Origin: Cyanophora paradoxa
Taxonomy: Eukaryota; Glaucocystophyceae; Cyanophorales; Cyanophoraceae
Length of the DNA stretch: 64,000 nt
NCBI GenBank assembly: GCA_004431415.1
Contig: QPMI01000513.1
Span: 62,001 to 126,000 of the forward strand
Reading direction: 5' to 3'
Numbering within the stretch: position 1 is the first letter of the stretch; every line of letters begins with the position of its first letter. The position numbers and the translations under genes were made by a program. The notes under the pieces are model-generated. The model made no database searches. It was not told where the DNA came from and saw only the letters and a program-made list of their open reading frames with translations. Shown piece by piece: positions 1 to 18,779 of this stretch.

Positions 1-133
1 CTCGCTGCCAGTTTGAGAGCCCGATATTCGGCGTTCCAGGATGCGCCCCCGACTCTGCAGGAGCACAGAGAATGACCGAGTGAGTGCGGCTAGCAGAAGG
101 CATAAAAGCTGCAGAACTAGAAGAGAGACTCAC

Positions 134-450
134 GCTTTAAACACTTTCATGGCCACTGGGTTCCACTGGACCTCGGGGCGGTTGCTGCAGCAGAGAGCGC
201 GGAAGACGCGGCCGGCCGCGCCCTCGCCGAGCGGCCGCTCGAGGGCGTACCGCCGCTCGGGCTGCAGGAGGTGCTGGAGGTCGGGCGGGATCTGCACGGC
301 GAGCTGCTGCTGCGGCTGCGGCGTGATGATCTCGAGCGGCTGGAGGACGCCGGGCACGAGAAGGGGCGCCCCGCACGGCGCGGGGCAGCTCCCGGGCTGG
401 AAGAGGCCATCGTGGTCGCACTGCTGGAACCAGGTGCAGGTCGGACAGCA
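134..450 (-). CDS. Protein kinase, N-terminal part (runs off the left edge)
   Basis: Reading leftward on the minus strand, one exon encodes a short Cys-containing stretch (CTWFQQCDHDG), a Gln/Pro-rich linker, and then the start of a protein kinase fold. YALERPLGEGAAGRVFRAL holds the glycine-rich ATP loop (GxGxxGxV), and VAMKVFKA holds the VAIK-type lysine that positions ATP phosphates. The exon stops at a good donor (AAAGC then GTGAGT), so the catalytic loop and DFG motif must lie outside the window. The 5' limit near 420-450 is uncertain; an acceptor-like CAG precedes the TGCGACCAC codons. The kinase fold is well supported by two spaced motifs, but the subfamily cannot be called from this fragment. 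Confidence 0.6.
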
Positions 451-1589
451 CCGTCTGTGTACGCGCGCGCCGTGTTACGTATACGCATATACTATATCTA
501 CGCTATACGTATATATGCGATCGCGCAAACGCTATGGCTAGCACTCCACTTATTATTCGGAATTGGTAGGTCCATAAGACTCCATATCTAACTAAGTACA
601 TATGAACGCACCCGCGCCCGCCGACTGTGTTTGCCATCATGTGCACAGTGCACTGATCGCGAGTCGCGATCGGCTGGTCGATTCGCGGCCTGCGCGCGCG
701 CATATGGAAAAAGTCAATTGCAAGATCGATATCGATATCATGGATTGGGGATCTGAACTTTGTTGTTTTAATGATAACAATATTAATGCACATATGCGTA
801 TACGTATGCATAAGGTATCGATCATGAGCTGCAATCTAAGCTTGGCTGCAACTCGCGATCGAACGTATACGTATACATGTACATATGCATTCGCATGGTA
901 CGTTTCGGTACCGGTATAAGCACGTACGGTTCAATATTAATGATCGCGACCGTGCGTGCAGGCGCTCCCACGCGTTCCTGTTTGCAGATGATATCGATAT
1001 CCGATGTCGATCGGACTCCGAGACCCGGGATCGGAGCGCGCAGCTCGGCTATGCTGCCTGGCCGACGATATCAATCAGATGATCGCTGAGACCGATCGAT
1101 CGGCCGCTCCCGATCCTCAGTTGCTAGAAGCGCTCGGGCGCTGGCTGGCTCGGCGGCTGCACCGCTGGATGATCGGCTGGATGATCGCTTCAGCGAGCGT
1201 ACGCAGTGAGCACTAAGCCCAGCTGCAGCGCTACTGCGCGCGGGCCAGTCTGCGGCGCTATAAGCCTTGAAGGCGCCCCGGGCCCCGCGCGCGAGGGCCG
1301 CGACGTTGACCGACTGCGCTAGCCTAGTACTAGGCTAGTAGCGCTGCGCATTCAGTAAGCTGCTGATGCCATGATCATGATGATGATCGGATATCGATGG
1401 GACTCATCGCCATGGGAGATGACCGCACTGCGCTGCTCTGCGCATGCTCATTGCCAGCTCATCGCATCCGGAAGCCGTATAGAAGCGTACCCGGGGCAAG
1501 CCACGTGCGCCAATTTCAACAAGATCTTTGCAACTGAATCGAGGATGCATGAATAGCAAATTGCCTGGACGCATGAATCGCAAATTAAA
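451..1589. other. Intergenic spacer rich in short palindromes
   Basis: No convincing coding exon is visible. The text is crowded with self-complementary 4- to 10-mers: GATC, CGATCG, GATATC, TGCA, CATATG and TATACGTATA recur, for example around 480-520, 690-740, 860-900 and 1060-1190. Open frames here are short and share no recognisable motif. Confidence 0.5.
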
Positions 1590-1885
1590 TGAGCCAGGCC
1601 CCCGTCGCGCCGGGCCCGCGCCGCGGGGCCAGCCCCCGCGGCTGGCCCCCGGGCCCCGGCCCTGCCAGGCTGCCCGGGGCCCGGGCTGCCCGGGCGGCCG
1701 GGCCTGCCCCGGCCCCCGATTCCGCGAACCCCACCGGCGCCGGGCCCGGGGGCGCGGCCCGCGCGCCGGCCGGCGGCGGCCCGGCGCCCCGGCCACCGGC
1801 TCGGGGCCGGCCCCGGGCCGGGCCCGGCCCGGCCCCGGCCCCCGCCGCCCCCGGACCGGCCCGGGCCGGGGCCGGGCGGCCGATA
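1590..1885. repeat. Nearly pure G+C low-complexity block
   Basis: About 300 bases made almost only of G and C, built from overlapping GGGCCC, CCGGCC and CCCGGG steps, so it can fold extensively on either strand. It interrupts the spacer downstream of the ABC transporter gene. Open frames across it on both strands are Pro/Arg/Ala/Gly-rich composition artefacts. Confidence 0.55.
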
Positions 1886-1997
1886 GCGGAGATCTAGAGC
1901 TTGAGGCGCTTGCAGTTTCGAGCGCAGGCCTTCTTGCATTCTAATTGCGTTCGACCTTAGGGGCTACCTACATATAGCTCCGACTGGCGACCGGCCG

Positions 1998-9905
<7,908 letters not shown>

Positions 9906-10160
9906 GCCCGCGGCCGGGATGCGCTCAAGCTAACCTCCGCCGACGGCCAGCTCAGCGGGGGCGCATGCGCAGATCTGACGTCGTTCGACGTCGCGAACAG
10001 CTCGTCGTCAGCCGGGGAGCTTGCGAGCGTGGGGTACAGCGGCATCAGCCGGGTCTCCGCGCCGCAATCTGCAGCTGGGGCGGGGGGCTTCATCGCACTT
10101 GGTCCTCGAGCTCATGCACGCGGATCCCATTTGTCATCCCAACTGCAGCGCCTCGAAAGC

Positions 10161-11087
10161 ATGAGCTCTGCCTTCGGGCTAGCGGAGGACATCGCACCCA
10201 CTCGGGCGCTCCCATCGGAGCTGCTGGGCCTAATCTTCTCTCACCTCGACGCGCGGCAGCGCTGCCGCGCCTCGCTGGCCTGCAGAAGATGGCGAGCGGC
10301 CGCCCTTGAGCCTCCGCACAGCGTGAGCCTCGAGCTTACGTGAGCCCTGCAGCTGCGGCCTGCGGTGCCGTCAACTCCCTTCTGAGGCCGCGCGCAGCGT
10401 CGTCGCAGATCTATGGGAGGGCGACGCCGCCGGCGCGATCCGGCGGCGCCTCGCGCGGCTCGCGCGGGCGGCGGCGCAGGAGCGCTCCGAGCACGGCGAC
10501 CTGTGGCGCCTGGAGGCCGCGGCGCTGACGCCGCTCGCCGCGCTCGCCGTGTCGGCCTCGGAGGCAGTCGCCGCCCTCCGCGGCCCGCTCTGCGCCGGCC
10601 TGCGGGAGCTCTCCCTCCGCCTCCTCGCATCCGACTCCGCCGGCCTCTCGCGCCCGCGCTCCGGCCCCCCGCTGCACGTCTTCGGCCTCGGCGCCGCCGT
10701 CCCCGCCTCCGTGCGGGCCCTGACGGTCGCCTGCGTGGCGTCGGAGCTGCAGCTGCGGGGCGCGCTCGACTCGCTCGACGCCGCCTGCTCCGAGCTCGGC
10801 CTGCACGCCCTCCCCGCCCGCCCCTCCCTGCACTCCCTCTCCGTCCTGTGCGAGGGGCGCGAGGAGGACCCGCCGTACCCCGTCGTCAGGGACCCCGACA
10901 AGGCGCGCGCGCACGACGCCCCCGAGCCGGCAGGCCGCCCCCGCCTGCGCCTCACCCGCCCGCCGCCGGCAGGTCCCGGACTTTGCCGCGCTGGAGCGCC
11001 TGGGGGCAACGCTGGACGAGGCGGCCCTGCCCCGCCTCCTCCCCCGCCTCCCCGCCCTCCGCCTCGCCCACACCCTCCGCCTCCACT

Positions 11088-11126
<39 letters not shown>

Positions 11127-11873
11127 TCCGCTGCCGCTGCCTGCTCCTCGGCCGCCAGCTCGACGCCGCCGCCGCCCGCGACGCCGTGCGGGCCCTCTGG
11201 ACCCCGACCCCGCCGCCTTCCCGGGCACCCCTGGCTCGCCGGCCTCGAGTTCGTCGGCTGCGGCGTACCTCCCGACATCGCCCCCGCCGACCTCGCCGGC
11301 GCCGACTTGCGCGTACCCCCGCCCCCTCCTGGGCCGGCCGGCCCCGCCTGACCCGCGCGCGCCGCGCAGCATCGGCGTGCACCTCGGCGCGATCGGCCCC
11401 GCGGCCCTCGACTGGATCACGCGTGCGCGTGTACCCCCCCCGCCCCTGCATGTGCCCCCCGTCCGCCTGAGGCCCCGCAGGCGTCCCGACCCTCTCCGTC
11501 CTCGACCTCTCCCGTGTCCGAATCGACGGTGTACCCCCAGGTTCGCTCCCTCCGGCACATGTACCCCTTTCCTTTTCCTTCCCCTGAGCGGCTCGCAGGG
11601 GCCTTCGCGGAGGCGCTGGGGCGGCTGCCGCCCGAGGCGCGGGTGGCGCTGCGGCCGGCGCCGGAGTCCTCCTGGGCCCCTCCCGAGCTCTGCGCCCTGC
11701 TGCGCGCCCTCGCGGCCGCCCCGCGGCTGCTGCGCGGCGTCGACGTGGACCTCTCCGAGTACCCCGCGCTCCCCGACGAGGTGGCCCGCGAGCGCGAGCG
11801 CCTCTGGCTCGCCCAGGCCGCCGCCGCCCCGTGGCCCCACGGCAGCCAGGGCCCCGCCATGGCCACGCTCTAG
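10161..11873 (+). CDS. F-box protein with leucine-rich C-terminal region (copy 1)
   Basis: Probable substrate adaptor of an SCF ubiquitin ligase. The first exon carries an F-box: ALPSELLGLIFSHLDARQ followed by CRASLACRRWRAAALEP, the LPxELLxxIFSHL...CRxVCRxW pattern. Later exons are Leu/Ala-rich (for example LRELSLRLLASDSAGLSRP and SVRALTVACVASELQLRG), suggesting degenerate leucine-rich repeats; the last reads RLPPEARVALRPAPES and ends PAMATL-stop. The gene is divergent from the ABC exporter, 255 bases apart. Compared with copy 2, this copy has an extra G after the splice at about 10410 (ATGGGAGGG) and a lost C near 11203, which shift the frame, while its F-box is intact. The start ATG at 10161 is the nearest one before the F-box. 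Confidence 0.65.
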
Positions 11874-12350
11874 ATCTAGCGAGCTCGGCCGCATGTCCCG
11901 GCTATCCCCTCGTGGAATGTACTTGTGTATGTACAAGTTGAAAAGAAAATTTTAATTTGTGCGTGTTGATTGAAGGGCCCCCTAATTATGATCAATGAAT
12001 CAATGAAGGGGCGGCCAGGCGCGGCGCCGGCACGGGGCCGGAACGACGGGGGCCCCCGGCCCGGACAACCTCAACTCTACATGAAGACTGCTGTCTGCAG
12101 CTTGCGCTCGCTTGGCGTGGCCCGGCGCCTGGGCCGACAGCCTGGCAGACTTCAAATACCTCGCGAATGTTATCAGCTCGGTACTCGAGCTCGAAACAAC
12201 GCTCTCGTACATACAGGGGAAGCGTGCACGCGCGCGTGGGATCGCAGCGGGCGGGCATCATGAGCGGGGCCCCGGTGCTCCTTCGGGAGCTGAAGAGCCT
12301 TGCGGATCCTCCTCCGCCGCCGCCGGCTCCCCCTCCTCCTGCCCCTCCTC
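11874..12350. other. Spacer with inverted-repeat 3' flank
   Basis: Lies between the F-box stop and the convergent acidic-tail stop. It contains TACTTGTGTATGTACAAGT followed by an A-rich, T-rich run (11919-11955), plausible as the F-box 3' UTR, and otherwise no recognised gene. The same sequence occurs at 16483-16960 in the second unit. Confidence 0.4.
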
Positions 12351-13177
12351 CTAATCGCCCTCCTCCCCCTCCTCCTCATCACCCTGCTCCCCTTCATCTT
12401 CCTCCTCCTCCTCCTCGTCCTCCTCGGCCTCGTCCTCCTCCTCCTCCTCCTCCTCCTCCTCCTCCTGCGACTCTTCCTCCTCGTCCTCGCCGTCCTCCGG
12501 AGGATCCGCTTCCGGCTCCTCCTCCCCCACGAAATCGAACCCGAGCTCCCTGCCGGCCGCCGTCCCTCGTGAGCAGCGGCCCGATCGAAAGCGACAGAAC
12601 GCGCGGGCAGCACAGAAAGTGTACGTAGAGGGCGTCGGCGCACCGGAAAGCTGGCGCGACCGTGCGCGCGAAATTCAAAGTCGCGGCACGCGTAAATCGC
12701 GGTGTCTCGAAAGACATGCTGAGCTCTCCGATCAAGGTTCGAGCGACAATGTACGTCTGTGGAAGACATGTTAGAGATCGCCGGGCTGGCAGCCGTCTTG
12801 CGGACTCTCTCTAGCCACACGGTATCGGCGAGCGCACCTTGCGGGCGGACTGCGCGAGGCCGGCTCGATCGCTGTCGGAGAGCTGCGGCGCCGCGTCCCG
12901 CGCAGCGCGGCGGCGATCGCCCTGGCCTTCCTGAGCGAGTAGGCGGCGACGATCGCGTGGGAGACGACGCCGTGCAGGGCGTGGCCCTCCTCCTGCCGGC
13001 CCCGGCAGCGTCACCCGCGGGTGACGAATCCGAAGCGCGAGCGAGGGCGCATGCGTGTGCAGGAGCGCTCACCAGGGGGAAGCGCAGGATGGTCTCGACG
13101 ACGAGCCGCAGGACGGGGCTCCCCAGCAAGCCGAGCGAGTAGAAGCGGCGGCCGCGGCAGTGGAGGGCACCGCGGCA
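12351..13177 (-). pseudogene. Duplicated 3' end of the acidic-tail gene, fused to an ABC exporter exon
   Basis: Copy of the last exons of the gene at 16961-18643. Exons read CRGALHCRGRRFYSLGLLG, then GHALHGVVSHAIVAAYSLRK through AGLAQSARK, then the acidic tail starting ELGFDFVGEEEPEADPPED. Across the unit junction the frame stays open into the copied ABC exon (WVIGW, HPE from the filler region, then CRGALHC), so a chimeric exon is possible on paper. The acidic tail reads in frame here, whereas unit 2 lacks one C near 17135. No promoter or start is evident for this fragment. Confidence 0.6.
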
Positions 13178-13184
13178 CTCGGGA

Positions 13185-14518
13185 TGCCAGCCGATGACCC
13201 AGATGAGGAGGCCGAGGACCACGAAGATCACCAGGGGCGCGATCCACAGCATCTGCGAGGGCCGAGAGGTAGGAGTGAGCGGGGAGGCGGCGCGGCGCGG
13301 GGGGCGCAGCGGGTGGGCGCGCGGGGGCGCGCGCCTGGATGATGAGAGAAACCTCCGCGAACCTGCGCGGGGCGCGCGCGCGGTGGGCGGGGGCGGTTTG
13401 TGTGTGTTTGAGGGGGGGGGGGGGGGGGGGCGGGGGAGGCCGGCCGGGGCGGGGGGGGGGCGCGGGCGGACCGCTGGCAGTCGGTGGCCATGAGGTTGGT
13501 GATCTGACCGACGGTGGCGCCCTGGCGGGCCCCGTTGTCGAGCACGAGGGCCTTCCGGTAGACCTCCGCCGAGAGCGCCGAGCGCATCTCCATCCCCGAC
13601 CGGAAGTTGAGCAGCAGCGAGTGCTGCTCCCCCATCCCCAGGTCAGCAGCGGCGGCGGCAGCGCCGCCGGCGTCGTGGCGGGCGCCGGCGCACCGCGTTC
13701 ACAAAGGCGCCGATGAGGGGCGCCACGAAGAGGGCCGCCGCGAGGGCGTACCCGTGCCAGCGCTCCGCCCGCGGGTCCACCACGAACTTCAGGATCTCCC
13801 TCATGATCAGCGGGCTGCGCGGAGCGTCTCAGCGGCGCCGGAGCGGCCCGCGCGGCCGGTGGGAACAGCGCCGAGGCGCACTTTCCGACGGCGACGGCTG
13901 CGGGAGGCGCGGCGTGAGGCGGCGGAAAGCGGCGGCGGGGGAAGGAGGCGGGGGCGTCGGGCGCGCGCGCACCCCAGTACGAGAATTGCATCATACCCGT
14001 CACCGCCAGCGTCCCGCGGTACACCCTCCATAGCGACCGGTACAGCGACGGCCTGCGCGTGAAGGGCGCACGTTAGCGATGGGCGCGGCATTTGAGAGTA
14101 CGCTACTAGGCCGAACCTCTCAGGCCGCAGCTGCAGCTCGCGCTCCCACTCGCGCTTCCAAGAGCGCCATACCCGCTCAGTGAGCACATCCTCGCGGACC
14201 GGAGGCAGATCTTCGAACTCCAGAACCTGTGCCGCACGCGCGCATGCATATGAGATCTAGAGAAGAAGCACGTGATAGAAGATGGGCGTATGCGCACTTG
14301 CCGGTTGCCGCTGCGTCGCACGCGTGCGGGAGAGGTAAGGGCGTGCATCACACGCCGCCTGCGCGCAGGGGAAGCGCATTCGCCTCACCGTGCGAGGAGG
14401 TAGGTAGCCCAGCCGAAAGTGATCCGGGAGATGGGGCCGCGCGCTCCTCGGGGCTCACATCCTCCGGCGAGCTCTCCTCCTCGGCTGCAGGCGGCAGCCC
14501 TCCGATGGCCCCCTTCAT
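13185..14518 (-). pseudogene. Duplicated 5' exons of the ABCC exporter
   Basis: Carries only the N-terminal part of TMD1: the MKGAIGGLPP start (14518), EDLPPVREDVLTERVWRSW, PSLYRSLWRVYRGTLAVTG, MEMRSALSAEVYRKALVLDN and MLWIAPLVIFVVLGLLIWVI. Homology then stops at the duplication junction, so both NBDs are absent. One C is missing relative to the parent near 14437 (GGGGCCGCG versus GGGGCCCGCG), shifting the frame just after the start. No functional exporter can come from this copy. Confidence 0.8.
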
Positions 14519-14773
14519 GCCCGCGGCCGGGATGCGCTCAAGCTAACCTCCGCCGACGGCCAGCTCAGCGGGGGCGCATGCGCAGATCTGACGTCGTTCG
14601 ACGTCGCGAACAGCTCGTCGTCAGCCGGGGAGCTTGCGAGCGTGGGGTACAGCGGCATCAGCCGGGTCTCCGCGCCGCAATCTGCAGCTGGGGCGGGGGG
14701 CTTCATCGCACTTGGTCCTCGAGCTCATGCACGCGGATCCCATTTGTCATCCCAACTGCAGCGCCTCGAAAGC

Positions 14774-15695
14774 ATGAGCTCTGCCTTCGGGCTAGCGGAG
14801 GACATCGCACCCACTCGGGCGCTCCCATCGGAGCTGCTGGCCTAATCTTCTCTCACCTCGACGCGCGGCAGCGCTGCCGCGCCTCGCTGGCCTGCAGAAG
14901 ATGGCGAGCGGCCGCCCTTGAGCCTCCGCACAGCGTGAGCCTCGAGCTTACGTGAGCCCTGCAGCTGCGGCCTGCGGTGCCGTCAACTCCCTTCTGAGGC
15001 CGCGCGCAGCGTCGTCGCAGATCTATGGAGGGCGACGCCGCCGGCGCGATCCGGCGGCGCCTCGCGCGGCTCGCGCGGGCGGCGGCGCAGGAGCGCTCCG
15101 AGCACGGCGACCTGTGGCGCCTGGAGGCCGCGGCGCTGACGCCGCTCGCCGCGCTCGCCGTGTCGGCCTCGGAGGCAGTCGCCGCCCTCCGCGGCCCGCT
15201 CTGCGCCGGCCTGCGGGAGCTCTCCCTCCGCCTCCTCGCATCCGACTCCGCCGGCCTCTCGCGCCCGCGCTCCGGCCCCCCGCTGCACGTCTTCGGCCTC
15301 GGCGCCGCCGTCCCCGCCTCCGTGCGGGCCCTGACGGTCGCCTGCGTGGCGTCGGAGCTGCAGCTGCGGGGCGCGCTCGACTCGCTCGACGCCGCCTGCT
15401 CCGAGCTCGGCCTGCACGCCCTCCCCGCCCGCCCCTCCCTGCACTCCCTCTCCGTCCTGTGCGAGGGGCGCGAGGAGGACCCGCCGTACCCCGTCGTCAG
15501 GGACCCGACAAGGCGCGCGCGCACGACGCCCCCGAGCCGGCAGGCCGCCCCCGCCTGCGCCTCACCCGCCCGCCGCCGGCAGGTCCCGGACTTTGCCGCG
15601 CTGGAGCGCCTGGGGCAACGCTGGACGAGGCGGCCCTGCCCGCCTCCTCCCCCGCCTCCCCGCCCTCCGCCTCGCCCACACCCTCCGCCTCCACT

Positions 15696-15734
<39 letters not shown>

Positions 15735-16482
15735 TCCGCTGCCGCTGCCTGCTCCTCGGCCGCCAGCTCGACGCCGCCGCCGCCCGCGACGCCGTGCGGG
15801 CCCTCTGGACCCCCGACCCCGCCGCCTTCCCCGGGCACCCCTGGCTCGCCGGCCTCGAGTTCGTCGGCTGCGGCGTACCTCCCGACATCGCCCCCGCCGA
15901 CCTCGCCGGCGCCGACTTGCGCGTACCCCCGCCCCCTCCTGGGCCGGCCGGCCCCGCCTGACCCGCGCGCGCCGCGCAGCATCGGCGTGCACCTCGGCGC
16001 GATCGGCCCCGCGGCCCTCGACTGGATCACGCGTGCGCGTGTACCCCCCCCCGCCCCTGCATGTGCCCCCCGTCCGCCTGAGGCCCCGCAGGCGTCCCGA
16101 CCCTCTCCGTCCTCGACCTCTCCCGTGTCCGAATCGACGGTGTACCCCCAGGTTCGCTCCCTCCGGCACATGTACCCCTTTCCTTTTCCTTCCCCTGAGC
16201 GGCTCGCAGGGGCCTTCGCGGAGGCGCTGGGGCGGCTGCCGCCCGAGGCGCGGGTGGCGCTGCGGCCGGCGCCGGAGTCCTCCTGGGCCCTCCCGAGCTC
16301 TGCGCCTGCTGCGCGCCCTCGCGGCCGCCCCGCGGCTGCTGCGCGGCGTCGACGTGGACCTCTCCGAGTACCCCGCGCTCCCCGACGAGGTGGCCCGCGA
16401 GCGCGAGCGCCTCTGGCTCGCCCAGGCCGCCGCCGCCCCGTGGCCCCACGGCAGCCAGGGCCCCGCCATGGCCACGCTCTAG
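14774..16482 (+). CDS. F-box protein with leucine-rich C-terminal region (copy 2)
   Basis: Near-identical copy of the gene at 10161-11873. Here a single G is missing inside the F-box (GCTGGCC near 14839, giving an early stop after LPSELLA). The following splice (CTTAC donor, GTCGCAG acceptor) joins in frame to SMEGDAAGAIRRRL, and LWTPDPAAFPGHPW near 15800 is intact, unlike copy 1. Each copy is therefore broken where the other is whole. Either both are decaying, or the differences are base-calling errors and both are functional. The stop PAMATL-TAG is shared. Confidence 0.6.
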
Positions 16483-16960
16483 ATCTAGCGAGCTCGGCCG
16501 CATGTCCCGGCTATCCCCTCGTGGAATGTACTTGTGTATGTACAAGTTGAAAAGAAAATTTTAATTTGTGCGTGTTGATTGAAGGGCCCCCTAATTATGA
16601 TCAATGAATCAATGAAGGGGCGGCCAGGCGCGGCGCCGGCACGGGGGCCGGAACGACGGGGGCCCCCGGCCCGGACAACCTCAACTCTACATGAAGACTG
16701 CTGTCTGCAGCTTGCGCTCGCTTGGCGTGGCCCGGCGCCTGGGCCGACAGCCTGGCAGACTTCAAATACCTCGCGAATGTTATCAGCTCGGTACTCGAGC
16801 TCGAAACAACGCTCTCGTACATACAGGGGAAGCGTGCACGCGCGCGTGGGATCGCAGCGGGCGGGCATCATGAGCGGGGCCCCGGTGCTCCTTCGGGAGC
16901 TGAAGAGCCTTGCGGATCCTCCTCCGCCGCCGCCGGCTCCCCCTCCTCCTGCCCCTCCTC

Positions 16961-18643
16961 CTAATCGCCCTCCTCCCCCTCCTCCTCATCACCCTGCTCC
17001 CCTTCATCTTCCTCCTCCTCCTCCTCGTCCTCCTCGGCCTCGTCCTCCTCCTCCTCCTCCTCCTCCTCCTCCTCCTGCGACTCTTCCTCCTCGTCCTCGC
17101 CGTCCTCCGGAGGATCCGCTTCCGGCTCCTCCTCCCCACGAAATCGAACCCGAGCTCCCTGCCGGCCGCCGTCCCTCGTGAGCAGCGGCCCGATCGAAAG
17201 CGACAGAACGCGCGGGCAGCACAGAAAGTGTACGTAGAGGGCGTCGGCGCACCGGAAAGCTGGCGCGACCGTGCGCGCGAAATTCAAAGTCGCGGCACGC
17301 GTAAATCGCGGTGTCTCGAAAGACATGCTGAGCTCTCCGATCAAGGTTCGAGCGACAATGTACGTCTGTGGAAGACATGTTAGAGATCGCCGGGCTGGCA
17401 GCCGTCTTGCGGACTCTCTCTAGCCACACGGTATCGGCGAGCGCACCTTGCGGGCGGACTGCGCGAGGCCGGCTCGATCGCTGTCGGAGAGCTGCGGCGC
17501 CGCGTCCCCGCGCAGCGCGGCGGCGATCGCCCTGGCCTTCCTGAGCGAGTAGGCGGCGACGATCGCGTGGGAGACGACGCCGTGCAGGGCGTGGCCCTCC
17601 TCCTGCCGGCCCCGGCAGCGTCACCCGCGGGTGACGAATCCGAAGCGCGAGCGAGGGCGCATGCGTGTGCAGGAGCGCTCACCAGGGGGAAGCGCAGGAT
17701 GGTCTCGACGACGAGCCGCAGGACGGGGCTCCCCAGCAAGCCGAGCGAGTAGAAGCGGCGGCCGCGGCAGTGGAGGGCACCGCGGCAGAGGCGGCAGTCC
17801 CGGCGCTCGCACTCCCTGGCCAGGCCGAGGCTGGCGAGCAGCTCGGGGATCGTCCCATACCGCCGCTGGTGCTCCCCGATCGCCCCCGCGAGCTCCTTCA
17901 GCTCCTCTGCCGTCAGCCCGCACCCCTCCTCGGGATCGAGCGCCAGCGGGCTGACGCCGAAGCCGACACCGAGGCCCGGCGCGACCCCGAGGTCGAGCCA
18001 GGGCCTCCCCGAGGCGAGGGCCTGCGAGACCTGCGCGATCTCTCCGTACGGGCTCCCCGTCGCCGCCGTGATGTAGTGCCCGAAGCACATGAAAACCTGC
18101 TTCGTGTTCTCCACACCGCGCCACTCGGAATCGGCGTGCTCATCGTATCCCAGGGACTCGTTGCTGCGAGGGTTGAACGCAGTCAGCTCTGGCGCCGTCC
18201 GCCGAGGGCGCAGGTCGGATAGCTGCGGAGCGCGCGCACTCGACGTGCATGGCAGCGATCTCGGCGACCTTACACCAGCGCGCAAGCAGCACCATTGCCG
18301 CCACGCCCCCCGCCGTGCGCAGCTTCGTGTTCAACTCCAACGCAGCCTCCACGTGGGCCCGCTCCGGATCCTCAGAGTCCTCGTCATCGCGATCGCTGCA
18401 CACACATGCGCGCGGGGGCCACGAGTCATGATCAGAGAGCTTCAGAGAGCGCGCCCCCGGCCCCCTGTGCATGGAATCATAGAGAGGCCGCCCGCACCTG
18501 AAATGGCCGAGGAGGAGGGCGCCAGCGGCCAGAACCAGGCGGGCCGTGCGCCTGCACTCCTCGGAAACGTACGGCTCCTCGTCTGCTTCGATTTCGCAGC
18601 CGCGGAGGCCTGGCACCCGAATCCGTTTCCGCTCGGGGGGCAA
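16961..18643 (-). CDS. Uncharacterised protein with a long acidic C-terminal tail
   Basis: I do not recognise this family. Exons in order: MPPERKRIRVPGLRG at 18643, with an acidic stretch CSDRDDEDSEDPERAHVEAA and a hydrophobic helix GGVAAMVLLARWCKVAEIAA; then SEWRGVENTKQVFMCFGHYI through GLGVGFGVSPLALDPEEGCG; then CERRDCRLCRGALHCRGRRF, a Cys-rich C-x4-C-x2-C-x5-C cluster that may bind metal; then GHALHGVVSHAIVAAYSLRK; finally a Glu/Asp-rich tail of about 60 residues ending at 16961. Donors (GTGAGC, GTGCGC) and acceptors (GGCAG) are clear for the last introns. The tail is one base out of frame in this copy relative to unit 1. A role in binding basic proteins such as histones would be a guess from the tail alone. 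Confidence 0.5.
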
Positions 18644-18779
18644 CTCTGGCGAACACGGTCATGGCGTAGCAACCTCCACAAATCAAACACGGCGATCACC
18701 GCCGGTAAAGATCGCGCGGACGTTCTCCTTCAGCTCGCCAAGCCTCGTCTGCGCAATCGCGCTGGCTGAGGGCCGAGGT

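Larger units (their letters stand above)
13185..17787. repeat. Tandem duplication, unit 2 (about 4.6 kb)
   Basis: Second copy of 8561-13177 in direct orientation. Homology starts at T13185 and ends at A17787, after which the acidic-tail gene continues uniquely. Unit 2 is about 14 bases shorter, the sum of small homopolymer differences. Confidence 0.95.

Noticed and set aside
1448-1944. Long Pro/Arg/Gly ORFs on both strands over the G+C block
   Set aside because: Stops are simply absent from such composition; there is no motif and no splice support.
12300-12572. Leucine-rich plus-strand ORF over the GAG/CTC repeat (a poly-Leu membrane protein)
   Set aside because: It is the antisense shadow of the acidic tail; the same bases read Glu/Asp on the minus strand with a good acceptor.
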